From NCBI GenBank assembly GCA_963555705.1, contig OY743172.1:20831446-20895445 (forward strand): DNA of 64,000 nt, given 5' to 3'. The position numbers and the translations under genes were made by a program. Below, piece by piece: positions 1 through 11,010 of this stretch (the first letter of the stretch is position 1; each line of letters starts with the position of its first letter). Under the pieces are notes generated by a model, which saw only the letters and a program-made list of their open reading frames with translations, was not told where the DNA came from and did not search any database. Source of the DNA: Ligustrum vulgare. Lineage: Eukaryota > Streptophyta > Magnoliopsida > Lamiales > Oleaceae.

Positions 1-1
1 A

Positions 2-672
2 TCCAACATGGCGGAAAACACTCAGCAATTCAACTCGAGTAGGGATTCCCAAGTCCGCCGAGTAAACTAGGTAAGTAGTTCCAATATCGAAGGTCAATTA
101 TATGAACTGACGAATCTCGTTAAGCAACTTGTTGTAGGGAATTCGAAACAAGCCAAAGCATGCGGAATCTGTTCGAACTTTGGACATCCAACGGATACCT
201 GTCCGGTGTTGCAAAAGAAAACAATGAACAGGTAAATGCTGCTGGAGGTTTTCCTTTCCAAAGGCAGCAGTATAACCCATATTCAAATACGTACAACCCC
301 GGGTGGAGAGATCACCCCAACCTGAGCTACGGAAATAACAAACCCCCGAGTTTTACTTCAAACAAGCCACAAGGACAATTCCAGCAGCAAGGGACTTTCC
401 AACCACATGGGCAATATCAACAAAAACCTCAAATTTCAGGTACCTCTCTCGAAGATATGGTTAAGATGTTGGCAACTAACACGATGCAATTCCAACAGGA
501 TACTAAGTCAAGCATTCAAAACCTGGAAAATCAAATGAGCCAAATGGCTACTGCCATAAATAGATTGGAGGCACAATCCGGAGGGAAGCTACCATCGCAG
601 CCCGAGGTGAATCCCAAAAATGTGAGCGCCATAATTCTCCGGAGTGGAAAGGAAGTTAAGGGTCCGCAATAG
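2..672 (+). pseudogene. gag (nucleocapsid end), frameshifted
   Basis: This is the 3' part of the structural gag gene that packages element RNA. A CCHC zinc knuckle (C-X2-C-X4-H-X4-C, CGICSNFGHPTDTC) is read from base 161 in frame 2. An in-frame TAG lies upstream at 68-70. Downstream the frame shifts between about 190 and 230, after which frame 1 continues with the Gln/Asn/Pro-rich stretch NPYSNTYNPGW and a C-terminal RSGKEVKGPQ, ending at a TAG at 670-672. The N-terminal gag core lies outside the window. The stop and the frameshift make it non-functional. Family assignment rests on the knuckle and the following Asn/Pro-rich stretch, which resemble Athila gag proteins. Confidence 0.8.
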
Positions 673-690
673 GAACCGGCTGCACCCGAA

Positions 691-1501
691 ATGGAGAAAG
701 ATGAAAGGGAAGGAGTCGGGAAGAGAAACGACACTTCGCAAAACCCTCTGGTAAAAACTGACTCCCATTTAAATGTTAAACTAACACCTCCACCTTTTCC
801 TAGCAGGTTAGCAAAGACAAACAAAGAAAGCAAGGAAAAGGAGATATTGGAAATGTTCAGAAGGTTGAAATCAATATCCCGCTATTGGAGGCCATCAAGC
901 AAGCCCCCCGGTATGCAATATTTTTAAAGGATTTATGCACTAGCAAACGGAAATGGTGGGAAACGAGAAAGTAAGAATGGGGGAAAGCGTTTCAGCCTTG
1001 TTTCAAAGGAAATTGCCTCCTAAGGGTAAGGATCCAGGTATGTTCACTGTGCCATGTCAAATAGGTAACACCAAGGTAAATCATGCACTAATAGACTTAG
1101 GAGCATCCATTAACGTAATGCCTAGATCCACTTACATTGCATTAAATCTTACCAAAATGACTAAAACAGATGTTATCATCCAACTAACCGACTGTTCCAA
1201 TGCATATCCAGACGGGGTAGTTGAGGACGTTTTAGTGCAAGTAGGGGGGTTGGTGTTTCCGACAGACTTTTACATACTAGATATGAATGATGATCACTCC
1301 CCAAATTCCACCCATATATTGTTAGGAAGACCATTTTTGTGGACTACCCAAACCATAATTGAAGTAAGAAAAGGGGTGTTGACCATGAAATTCAATGGGG
1401 AGGTAGTGCAATTTAATATCTACGATGCAATGAAACATCCAAATGATGTGTGTGCTGCTTACTCTATTAATGTCATTACTCCTGCAGTGCAGAAAATTTG
1501 A
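691..1501 (+). pseudogene. gag-pol linker and retropepsin-like protease
   Basis: From 691 the frame reads a charged linker (PPPFPSRLAKTNKESKEKEILE). It then shifts to another frame for the conserved stretch around LLEAIKQAPRYAIFLKDLC, and again at about 950. From 953 the aspartic protease follows, which would cleave the polyprotein. Its catalytic Asp is at 1094-1096 in IDLGASINVMP, with Leu in place of the usual Thr or Ser after it, as is normal for this lineage. The flap-side motif ILLGRPFL lies near 1318-1340. The ORF ends at a TGA at about 1500. Two frame changes separate it from gag. Confidence 0.8.
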
Positions 1502-3167
1502 GTTAAATTGTAGGGACGAGCTAGAAATAGCTATCGTGGAGTCGCTAAGGCAAGATGATGACAACGACGTGGGTATAAGCAAGGAATTACAGGATGGAAT
1601 TACTGCACTTAATTCACTGGGACCCGTACCACGCAGGTATGCCGTAAAAACAATTCAACTGACAGAATATCCTAACAAATTGCTACCCTCTATTTTGCAG
1701 GCCCCAGTGGTGGAAATGAAATCTCTACCCGCCCATCTGAAATATGTATTTCTTGGTGATGAAGAATCGCTTCCCGTAATTGTTTCATCCAACCTCACCA
1801 AGCTGGAAGAAGACAAACTGGTTCGGGTCCTTCGGGAGCACAAGGAGGCGATTGGTTAGACCATCGTGGATATCAAGGGAATCATCCCGTCAATCTGCAT
1901 GCATCGAATACTACTTGAGGAAGGAGCTCGATCATCGAGACAAGCCCAACGGAGGCTAAATCCAGCAATGATGGACGTGGTGAAGAAAGAAATTCTGAAG
2001 TTGCTAGGAGCAGGAATGATTTACCCAATTTCAGACAGCAAGTGGATCAGTCCAGTCCAAGTGGTGCCAAAGAAATCCGGAGTAACGGTGGTAGAAAATA
2101 AAGATGGAGAACTTGTACCAACTAGAATCCAAACTGGATATCGGGTATGCATCGACTACAGGAAGGTAAACGCTGACACTCGAAATGATCATTTTCCCCT
2201 CCCCTTTATGGATCAAATGTTAGAAAAATTAGCTGGTCATTCCCATTATTGCTTTTTAGATGGTTTCTCAGGATATTTTCAAATTGCTATAACTCCAGAA
2301 GATCAAGAGAAAACCACGTTTACTCGTCCATTTGGCACGTTTGCATATAGACGCATGCCCTTCGGTTTGTGTAATGCTCCTGCAACATTCCAACGTTGTA
2401 TGATGAGCATTTTTTCTGAATACATAGGACAAATTATAGAGTTGTTCATGGATGATTTTAGTGTGTGGGGCGATTCTTTTGATGCATGCTTGAATAATTT
2501 ATCATTAATTTTGAAACGATGTATTGACACTAACTTAGTCCTAAATTGAGAAAAATGCCATTTTATGGTAGATAAGAGAATTGTGTTAGGTCATGTAGTG
2601 TCGGAAAAGGGAATAGAAGTTGATAAGGCTAAGGTGGACCTCATATCTGCATTACCTTACCCCGCCAATGTGCGGGATATACGATCTTTTCTTGGGCATG
2701 CAGGTTTCTATCGCAGGTTTATCAAGGACTTTTCCAAAATTGCATCACCACTGTGCAGTTTGTTGCAAAATGATGTCCCATTTGAATTCACCGAGCTGTG
2801 CAAAAAGGCCTTTGACCAACTAAAGGAGTGGCTGACTACGCCCCCGATCATTCAACCACCAAACTGGGATCTTCCATTCGAAATAATGTGTGATGCCAGT
2901 GACTATGCAGTGGGAGCAGTCTTAGGGCAACGGGTTGGGAGAGCGGCCCATGTGATTTACTATGCCTCCCGAACCCTGAATCAGGCCCAATCCAATTATA
3001 CCACCACTGAAAAGGAACTTCTATCTGTGGTATTTGCTTTAGAAAAATTTCGTCCTTACTTATTGGGTTCTAAAGTGATTATTTTTACAGATCATGCAGC
3101 ATTACGACACTTGTTTGTAAAAAAGGATGCAAAGCCAAGAATCATCCGCTGGATACTTTTATTATAA
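1443..3167 (+). pseudogene. Reverse transcriptase and RNase H
   Basis: The RT copies element RNA into DNA and RNase H removes the RNA template. The connector (LPAHLKYVFLGD) is read up to a TAG at 1857-1859, where related proteins have Trp. RT runs from 1866 with RVCIDYRKVN, MPFGLCNAPATFQR and the catalytic FMDD at 2445-2456. A TGA at 2547-2549 interrupts it just before EKCHF. The frame is then open from 2550, with the connection region [13 protein letters not shown] and RNase H. Visible RNase H residues are Asp at 2892 ([14 protein letters not shown]), the [19 protein letters not shown] helix and [15 protein letters not shown] at about 3165 ends it early. Each stop is one base from a sense codon, so this copy died by point mutation. 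Confidence 0.88.
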
Positions 3168-3368
3168 GAATTTGACTTGGAAATCAAGGATAAAGCAGGT
3201 CCGAAAATGTAGTTGCCGACCATCTTAGCCGGGTAGTGAAGCCCGAAGACGACCTGCCTCTGCGTGAAACCTTCCCAGATGAGGGTTTATTCGCTATCAA
3301 AGCAAATCCCCCATGGTATGCTGATTTGGTAAATTACATGACTTCTAAACTAATTCCTACTGGTTTTT

Positions 3369-4604
3369 TTGCAGGCGCAAAAGCATAAGATGAGAAGCGA
3401 TGCTAAATATTACATCTGGGATGACCCGTACCTGTGGAAAAGATGCCCCGACCAAATCATTAGAAAGTGCGTGCCGGAATCAGAATTAATCCTCACCTTC
3501 TGCCATTCATACGCATGCGGTGGTCATTTTGGACCTCGAAGGACGACACAAAAAATATTAGAAAGCGGGTTCTTTTTGCCGACCCTTTTCAAGGATGCAT
3601 ACATCTTTTGTAAGTCATGCGATAATTGCCAAAGAATAGGTAATTTATCCCAACGAGATCAAATGCCTTAAAACCCCATAATCGTATGTGAGATTTTTGA
3701 CGTTTAGGGCATTGATTTCATGGGACCCTTTCCCTCGTCGTTTGGTTGTAATTATATTCTTCTCGCTGTTGATTATGTTTCGAAATGGGTAGAGGCAAAG
3801 GCTACCCGTACTAATGACGCTAAGGTTGTTGCAGATTTTGTAAAAGCTAACATTTTTAACAGGTTTGGAATACCCCGAGCAATGATCAGTGACAGAGGAA
3901 CGCACTTTTGCAACCGAACCATTGAAGCATTGTTAAGGAAATATGGAGTGATGCACCGGGTATCCACCGCATATCACCCCAAAACTAGCGGGCAGGCAGA
4001 AATCTCCAATAGGGAAGTGAAGTCCATTCTAGAGAAAACAATTCCACCGAATCGGAGGGATTGGAGCATTCGACTCGATGATGCTTTATGGGCCTACCGA
4101 ACAGCTTACAAGATGCCAATTGGTATGTCTCCATACCGATTGGTATTTGGAAAGCCATGCCACCTACCGGTGGAACTCGAGCATAAAGCTTATTGTGCCA
4201 TCAAACAATGTAATATGGATTGGGGAACAGTAGGAGACCATAGGAAGCTTCAATTGCAGGAATTGGAAGAAATACGGAATGATGCCTACGAGAATGCAAT
4301 AATCTACAAAGATCGAACTAAAGCGTTCCATGATCAACGCATTTCTCGAAAGAGCTTTTGTGAAGGCCAAAAAGTGCTATTGTTTCAATCCCGGCTCAAA
4401 TTACACCCAGGTAAGCTTCGTTCTCGTTGGGTTGGTCCTTTTGTTGTTACTAATGTATCTCCGCATAGTGCAGTCGACATTAGGAGCTTGAGAACGGATA
4501 AACAGTTCAAGGTCAATGGGCACCGTCTCAAGCCGTATTATGAGGGATTCCAAACTGAAAACTTGGAGGTGATTGCACTGGATAACACCAACAAAGGGCA
4601 GTAG
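3369..4604 (+). pseudogene. Integrase
   Basis: Integrase inserts the element DNA into the host genome. The N-terminal zinc domain is seen at 3504-3650 (His pair around HSYACGGH, then CDNC). Stops follow at 3669 and about 3705. The catalytic core is open from 3714, with Asp at 3714-3716 (GIDFMGPF), Asp at 3891-3893 (SDRGTHF) and Glu at 3999-4001 (GQAEISN). The last two are exactly 35 residues apart, the DD35E signature. The C-terminal part has the GPF/Y-like stretch [10 protein letters not shown]. The ORF ends at a TAG at 4602-4604. Only the N-terminal half is broken. It lies upstream of a conserved hairpin and the accessory ORF. Confidence 0.88.
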
Positions 4605-4650
4605 TCCCGTACGGACTCAGTCGAGCCAACGACAGTAAACAGCGGCGCTG

Positions 4651-4668
4651 CTCGGGAGGCAACCCGAG
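4651..4668 (+). other. Hairpin CTCGGG-AGGCAA-CCCGAG after integrase
   Basis: A perfect 6-bp stem with loop AGGCAA starts 46 bases after the integrase stop. The second Athila fragment has the same loop in a different stem (minus strand, 42672-42655: GTTGGG-AGGCAA-CCCAAC). Paired changes in the stem with an unchanged loop point to an RNA structure. Confidence 0.7.
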
Positions 4669-4737
4669 AGGGGAGTTTCTTTACCCCCCTCAACTTTTTA
4701 TTTTCATTTTTTTATTTATTTAGTCATTTCATTCACC

Positions 4738-4762
4738 TATATATATATATATATATATATAT
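4738..4762. repeat. (AT)n microsatellite
   Basis: About 12 uninterrupted AT units directly before palindrome cluster A. Confidence 0.95.
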
Positions 4763-4775
4763 TTCAGTGGCCTTG

Positions 4776-4917
4776 TTACGGCCGTAAGTTCACATTTTAC
4801 GGTCGTAACTCAATCACAGCGTTTTTATCCAGAGGCCTTATTACGGCCGTGCCTACATTTTTACGGCCGTAATTGTATCTTTGATTTTTTTTCAGAATGT
4901 TACTTACGGCCGTAAGT
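4776..4917 (+). promoter_or_regulatory. Paired-palindrome cluster A (TTACGGCCGTAA word)
   Basis: Five copies of ACGGCCGT or one-base variants start at 4778, 4799, 4843, 4863 and 4906. They form two pairs with 21 and 20 bp between starts plus one single; pairs begin about 65 bp apart. The cluster sits about 120 bp upstream of a TATA-like box (5038). The role is inferred: a transcription-factor array, or RNA hairpins, since the two palindromes of a pair can also base-pair with each other. Confidence 0.75.
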
Positions 4918-5037
4918 CTGACCTATTTCAAATTTTAAACCGCTAACTTCTCGCATTCTCTCACGCATCCCTTCCTCTCCGCTAAGAACTCCACGATTCC
5001 CTCACGAAAGTTCTTCCATTCCGCACCCATATTTTCA

Positions 5038-5108
5038 TTTATAAGGGGTTCTCATTGAAATCATCCACCACATCCATCACACCCCTTCCTCTTCACAAGG
5101 TTTTGAAG
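5038..5108 (+). promoter_or_regulatory. Possible internal TATA box and leader exon for the accessory ORF
   Basis: TTTATAAGG at 5038-5046 is followed by a C/T-rich leader ending in a strong donor site (GAAG/GTATGA, GT at 5109). The second Athila fragment shows the same arrangement on the minus strand: TATAAACT near 42148, then AAAG/GTATGA at 42030. Promoter activity is inferred. Confidence 0.5.
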
Positions 5109-5803
5109 GTATGAATTTTTTTTTTCTTTTCCTCTCTTTTTGTCATGGGTAGCGATAATCATGGCTCTCTCGTTTTATTTTTTTCAGTTTTAATGATTGA
5201 GTGTTGCATTGTAGAGTGTGTTTTTGATTTGGGAGCTTAGCTTATATATATTTTTACAACAATGGCATCCCCACTAAGTTTGCACTCCAAGTGTTCGATA
5301 AAATGTCTAGGAGAGTTTGAGGTGTTTGTTTCCCTAAAATTTCAATTCAAATCTCTCTATTATGCTAGTGTAAGTGTATAGATGTCATGGTAGGAGTTAA
5401 ATTGAAGGGAAAGCGTGGTGTTTGAGCTTGATGAATTGTTGAAATGGAAAGGGTATTTTGCATATCCCCCATTGCTTGCTATATATTATTGGATAATTAG
5501 GTTGTGAGTTCCAAGTTTTTGATTTCACAATGACCTAGGGGTGTGATTCGAAATCCCAATTTTGGCTCGTAATAACGCGCATGGTTCCCATGAATTTTTT
5601 TACCATGCATCACGTTGCATTTGGAGTGTTGGCTATTGGATTGTACCCTCTCGGGGTACATGGTTCGGATATTGCTCTGATGCCAAATTGGTTAATTGCA
5701 CATTATGTTACATGTTTTAATTTTTCCCATGCCAAATGTATATGTTCATTATGCTCTTCATGCTGCCTTTGAATCTCGACTAATTCACTCGCTTCTTTTA
5801 CAG
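5109..5803 (+). other. Predicted leader intron before the accessory ORF
   Basis: It starts GTATGA and ends in a pyrimidine tract plus ACAG (5802-5803), eight bases before the ORF start codon at 5812. Splicing would join the short leader to the ORF. No coding potential is seen inside. Confidence 0.45.
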
Positions 5804-5811
5804 GATTTTCC

Positions 5812-6894
5812 ATGGCCCCACCGACTAAGAAAGGGAAGCAAGTGGCGAGGGAATCCTCATCTGAGCCCCGCCAGGAGAAGAGTCAATCTAAGTTGTGCAT
5901 TAAGGAACGACTCTTCCTCCCAGAGGACTTTCATGAATGGCGGAGCGCTAACACAGTCATTGCCCCTCGTTAGTTTTGGGCCCGCTTCGTCGAATTCGGT
6001 TGGGTAAAATTCGTGAGCGATCTGCCTTTTGGGAATCCCCCGCTAGTATACAAATTCTACACTCAATTCAACAAAGAGATTGGGGACGAGGGATCACTTG
6101 ACTATCACCACACCAGAGTAGCAGGGAAAAGAATCAAGTTTGATAAGGAGGTGGTGGATCATTACTTGGGGTTAAATAGCACTGGAGCTGTCCCTATGAC
6201 ATCAAATTCAGGTGTTTTCTTTCCGGATCAGGAGGTACTCCGTTGGGCTTTGAAGCCAGAACTCCACGACTCCCTTAATGTCGTTCTTCCGCACTACAAG
6301 AATCGGGATTTACAGAGGGACGCCTGGTACCTGCATCAGTGGGGGTCGAGGAGTCTATTTCCATCTACTAGCCTCACTACGGTGTCTATTCGATACCTCC
6401 GAGTCTACTATTCCATCACCATGGGGATCAAATTTGACTTGGGACAGCACATCTACGACACTATCTCTACCTATGCCAGCTTGATGCCACAGAAGCGGGG
6501 CATGCCTTTCCCATGTTTGATTACCGCCTTATGCCGGGCTCAACGAGTTGCTGCTGCAGTGAGTGACGACACTTTGGGGCATGGGAATCACCTCACGAAG
6601 GCGAGTTTGGAAAATGCTCGCAGGAAGATCATTGCCAAGCGGGGTCGCGGGGATGGTGATTCAGGGGAGTCTGATGATGATCAAGGCGCCGAGGAGCCCG
6701 GAGCACGGGAAGAGCCACAACAGCCCCCTGCTCCTACCCCTTTTGAACTGCAGATGCTGGATATGATGCAAGCCTTCCAAACCCAGCTAAATGCCATGCA
6801 AGAACATCAACAACTTCTACTGGAAGAGCAGAGAGCCATTCGGGAGGAGATTCAACAATTGCAGAGACCTCGAGACGATCAACCTCCACATTAG
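5812..6894 (+). pseudogene. Athila accessory ORF (env-position, 'putative plant transposon protein' type)
   Basis: Translation from ATG 5812 gives a basic start (MAPPTKKGKQ), one TAG at 5971-5973 (codon 54), then an open 307-codon stretch to 6894. The middle part (QRDAWYLHQWGSRSLFPSTS, YYSITMGIKFDLGQHIYDTI, GMPFPCLITALCR) resembles proteins found downstream of integrase in Athila elements and annotated in plants as a putative transposon protein domain. The end is acidic, then Gln-rich and probably coiled-coil (LEEQRAIREEIQQLQ). No signal peptide or membrane segment is seen, so it is not a classical envelope protein. Its role is unknown. It appears to have its own leader intron. An in-frame ATG at 6013 follows the stop. 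Confidence 0.7.
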
Positions 6895-6940
6895 ACCGAG
6901 GGAGTTTCTTTTCTTTTTCCCCTTTTATTGTTTTGCTTTT

Positions 6941-6977
6941 CAATGAGGACATTGTTTTGTCTAGGTGTGGGGGGGGG
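6941..6977 (+). other. Internal polypurine-tract-like module
   Basis: A small inverted repeat CAATG-AGGA-CATTG (6941-6954) is followed by GTGTGGGGGGGGG (6965-6977). The same combination, a CATTG/CAATG dyad around GAGGA and then GTGTGGGGG, forms the terminal polypurine tract at 8696-8732. It may be a second plus-strand priming site. Confidence 0.5.
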
Positions 6978-8695
6978 ATTGAATTGATTGTAAGCTTAAT
7001 GTCTTTATTTCTTTTCTGTAATCGAATGTTTAAAATTCATGTTGAGTCAGCATCCATTTTAATCTTTTTCTCCACTTTTGTTACCTATCTATACTACTTA
7101 GGTCTTAAACCATACTTTGATAGGAAGCGGCCCCACTTTTGGTTCATTTTTTTTGAAAAATCATTGCGTAATTGGATATAAATTGAGCACATAGAGATGA
7201 TCTCGTCCAAAACTGCACGGATAGGTAGAAAATGAAAAGTAAAATTGTCAGATGTCTACAACCTAGTCAACCCAAACAGGAATAGACATATTACCCCTTC
7301 ATATATAACCCTGAGCGTCCCAATTCCAACAGAAATGATTATACTTTTGTGAGTAGTCATGGTTTGAATACTTTTAACCACTATCCTCGACCAATGGATT
7401 TAGAGTCGGAATGAAGATCAAGTAATGACCTATAACTCATAATTGGATGGGAGAAACACATGAAAACCATAATTTGTGAGCTTTTGAACCTAAGAGCTGT
7501 TTTTATTACTTATGAGCTCGTAATTCTTTGATGTGTGTCCTGCATGGTTGGGTTAGGCTTGAATGTGCTTTCCTGTGCAAACTGTGTAGTTTCTTAACTT
7601 AAGTGCAAATTATAGCAAATGCAATAGGTTAAGCCAAATTTGACTTGCTAAAAGACCCTACCTTACTACATGGACCAATAGAAGCCCTTTGAGCCTTAGC
7701 CTTTCTTTGAATTTTTTTTATGCCACGCTACAAGCCACGAATACCTCTTTTTTCGCATTGTCTCTGTTTTGAACCCATAGAGAAGGGATTCGCAAGCTTT
7801 TGTTGATTGAGGATTGTGCTATGGTCTAAGTCTAAGAAGTTGAAATGATTATCTTGTGTTGGGCGATGGTTGTGTAATGGACTGAATTCAGGGGATTGAA
7901 ATTCTATCTGTGTCACTTGGTGATTGCATAATGATTTGAATAACGGAGAAAAAGTTGCAGTCTATATATGAAAAAAAAAAAAAGAAAGGACGAGATTCAA
8001 GTGTGAATAAAGTTGGGTAGCGGGAAATAATTAAGTTCATGTTAAAAGTGAAGGAAGTAATGTCATTTTGAATTGACTTAGCTTGCAAAATTCCTTCTTG
8101 ACTCAGCCTAAATATATCCTTTTTTCCCTACCTGACCTGAAGCCCCGTTACAACCAAATAAAGACCTTTGCTTTGCACTTGTGTTATTGTTGGCTCCGGT
8201 TATGACATTTAGGCAGTCCGTGGTATTAACTTGCCCATGCAGTGAACTGAGCGAAAACTCTAACCCTTATACACTTTGTGCGAAGAGAGAAATATCCTGT
8301 GAGGGTGTTAACCCATTACATTTACTTATGAGTGCTTTGAATTGCTTGGTCTAGGGTTTGTGCTATGAATGTGGTCTAGGGAAATTGTGTTAACTGAATT
8401 CACATCATGAACAACTCGGTTTACGCAACTGATTTTTTTTTTTCCAGAATTGGGCGAAACTATTATCTTTGTAGTCACTCATAAATGATTGGGAGGTGAG
8501 TGCTCACAAGGGGTGAAAGGAAATAAGCCATGACGGGCTATGATTGGGATGGGAAATAGAGGGCGTTGCATCTCTAGCACACACTAACACAATCCGATCG
8601 TGCAATGGAACATTTTTGCTAAAGAAAAGTGGGTTGCAACCTCAAGTCTCTAAATTGTAATCTGTTGCTTGAGTCCTATTCTTTTCTCTGTTTAT
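6978..8695 (+). other. 3' noncoding region of Athila element
   Basis: No ORF with recognisable content. The Athila-type 3' untranslated region separates the accessory ORF from the LTR. It contains a poly-A stretch at 7970-7983 and no RNA gene that I can recognise. Confidence 0.6.
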
Positions 8696-8736
8696 CATTG
8701 TTCGAGGATGAGCAATGGTTCAAGTGTGGGGGAATT
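8696..8736 (+). other. Terminal polypurine tract module
   Basis: CATTG-TTCGAGGATGAG-CAATG is followed by AAGTGTGGGGGAATT immediately before the LTR start TGATAAG at 8737. Plus-strand DNA synthesis is expected to start here. The same order occurs on the minus strand at 39734-39694. Confidence 0.75.
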
Positions 8737-8926
8737 TGATAAGTGCTATATTAATGTTTATTTTATGCACTTATATCCTTGAATTAGCAATAATGTGATT
8801 CTATCTAAGTACTATTAATGCGTTCTATATTTAATGTGGTATAGGATCATAAAGGAAGAGAAAAGAAGGAAAAAGGGCACAAATGCACTCAAAACTGAAG
8901 ATTGGGGACCTTAGGTGCAAATTTAG

Positions 8927-9161
8927 TTACGGACGTAAGGTAATGCAGTCACGGCCGTAAGAGTGTTAAACGCAGTAAGAAAAATCAACAGAATGTGAGT
9001 TACGGCCGTAAATGAAAATTCACGGCCGTAACCTTCAGTGGTGAAAAATATCCAGAGACACATTCACGGCCGTAAATGGATATGTTACGGCCGTAATTTC
9101 AAATTAATGAAAATACGCAGAAACCGTGTTACGGCTGTAAAGGAAAATTCACGGCCGTAAC
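8927..9161 (+). promoter_or_regulatory. Paired-palindrome cluster B in LTR
   Basis: Eight ACGGCCGT-type sites start at 8929/8951, 9002/9022, 9066/9087 and 9131/9151. Spacing inside pairs is 22, 20, 21 and 20 bp; pairs recur every 64-73 bp. Relative to clusters A, C and D on their sense strands, the asymmetric half (TTACGGCCGTGA) is on the opposite side. The cluster ends 85 bp before the LTR TATA box. Confidence 0.8.
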
Positions 9162-9245
9162 TTTCCAGTCAAAAATTTCCATATTTTAAATCTTTCCATA
9201 ATTTTGGGATTTCTTAAGCCCAAAGTTAGGGCACGAAATTGAGGC

Positions 9246-9254
9246 TATAAAAAG
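9246..9254 (+). promoter_or_regulatory. LTR TATA box
   Basis: TATAAAAAG lies 85 bp after palindrome cluster B and marks the likely U3/R promoter. Confidence 0.65.
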
Positions 9255-10174
9255 GGAATTTCATGACAAGAAAATGGGCGAAAAAATTATTGAAAGAGGA
9301 GCGGCTTGCTTGAAGAATTGGAAGAAGAATTAAGCAACTCGAGAAGGTGAATCAAGAAAGAAAATTCCAGAATTCTTCATGGCTTTAAGCGGTTAAGTTC
9401 TCTACCTAGTTCAAAAGGGACGTTGTATTTTAATTCCTTTGTTCATCACTTTTCCAAACTAGTAACGTAGTTTTAAATTCTTTACTTTGATTTGTTGGAT
9501 TCTTATGCGTTTTTAATTCAATCAATGGAATTCTTTATTTGATTAAGGTCTTATCATTTAATTTGTTGTATTGGAATTTTGTATTTTGAATGATTGGATC
9601 CGTAATCGTCTTTTTGTTCAAATCATAGTAGCAAGTGGAAATTTAATATTTTCATAAAGAATTCCAACCTATGTTAATTGTCACGAGCTTGTGTGATTGA
9701 TAATCTAATTCACCAAAATTCTCAACCATTATATAGTTGTTGTCTTAAATCTAAAGAGCTTGTTTTAGGTTATTCAATGGCTAATGTTTGATTAGAGAGC
9801 TTATTCTAATTAAATGTAATTAAGGGAGAATAGGAATAGTTAAAGCTTATTAACTATTTACGAGTGATAAATCAAAGAGGAAATTGAACTCGAGTTACTT
9901 GGAAGGTGATAACATTGTGAATAAATACAACTGAACCTGAGAACTAAGATTTATCAATAATTGATTTATATTCTATCTAATTTACGTTTTTCTTTGATTT
10001 TTAAGTTAATTACAATATTTGAACACAAAAACCCTCCATCTATTCTGATTGACACAGCACTAAATTAGTTCTCGTTCCTTGTGGAATTGACCCTTACTCT
10101 CGCTACTACAATTAAATCTGATAATTTGCGAGTAAGATATTTAATTAAATTTTGGTGCATAACGACACACATCA

Positions 10175-11010
10175 TACGACATCTAGTGAGTTCGATCTAA
10201 TAGGTTATTGCACAGCCGTTGACCTCCAATGGATACGATTTTCGAAAAGGAGACGCCGAAATACCAATGGGAAGAAGCAATTTTTCGGTGATGGGTGTAT
10301 TTTCTGAAATCCCCTCCCTCTTCTAGACAAAAACAATTTTATGTAAATCTAAGCATTTGGAATTGTTTTACGGGTTTCGATAAAATAGGTTTAAGTCTAA
10401 GGGTATTCTAGATATTTCTCAGAGTTTGTTACACAAGTTAGATACAACTTGTTTGCATGAGTAGATATTTTTTTGGTAATATTGTTTGATTTATAAAATG
10501 ATTTATTGAGAATTCTGAGGTAAAAAATATTAATTGAAAATTGGAGAAAAAAATATACGTGATTAAAAAGAAGTTTAAAAATTTGTATATTTTATAGATG
10601 GAAACCAGTTTTTAAATTTTTCCGAAAACGTGTTTTCTGAAGGAGATAATCCAATATGGATCATTTGATAACAATGTAGCGATTTATAAATTGGTTTATT
10701 TACTATTTTGAGATAAGATATATGGTTTAAAAATAAAGAGAAAAAATATGTGTGATTAAAAAATTATTTATAAAATTATTTAATTTATAAATTAATTTAT
10801 AAATTGTAATGATTTCGTGAGTCTATCATCAATCATGCTACTTGATATCAAGAATCTTTGCTGCTACTTTTTCCTTATTTTTCTCAAAAGTTAACCAAAT
10901 ATTAGTTCATTGACTTGACTTCTTCAACTACTAGTCTAGTCTACCAATTACCTATTACATAATTCATCCAGTAGATGTTTACTATTATTTTAGTGGTCTT
11001 GGACTGCGTT
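10175..11010. repeat. Segmental duplication, copy 1 (pairs with 62043-63100)
   Basis: The stretch from tacgacatctagtgagttc through caattacctattacataattcatcc is repeated, diverged, at 62043-63100. It contains a partial open stretch (SVMGVFSE) that I cannot assign, and MITE-like DNA at 10484-10632. The Athila element inserted at its left edge. Confidence 0.8.

Larger units (their letters stand above)
1..10174 (+). mobile_element. Athila-lineage Ty3/gypsy retrotransposon, 5' end outside window
   Basis: Domain order is gag zinc knuckle, retropepsin, RT, RNase H, integrase, an extra ORF, long 3' noncoding DNA, polypurine tract and 3' LTR. This order, the FMDD reverse transcriptase motif and the ILLGRPFL protease motif fit the Athila lineage. 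Coding parts carry at least six stops or frameshifts, so the copy is dead. The 3' LTR ends at 10174, and the next bases (tacgacatctagtg) match a paralogous segment without the insertion at 62043 (tacaacgtctagtg), which fixes the 3' boundary independently of the terminal ATCA. Confidence 0.9.
8737..10174 (+). repeat. Athila 3' LTR (1438 bp)
   Basis: It starts TGATAAG after the polypurine tract and ends ACACATCA, giving a TGAT/ATCA terminal inverted repeat. It holds palindrome cluster B, a TATA box at 9246 and a long AT-rich R/U5-like part. The downstream flank matches an insertion-free paralogue at 62043. Confidence 0.85.
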
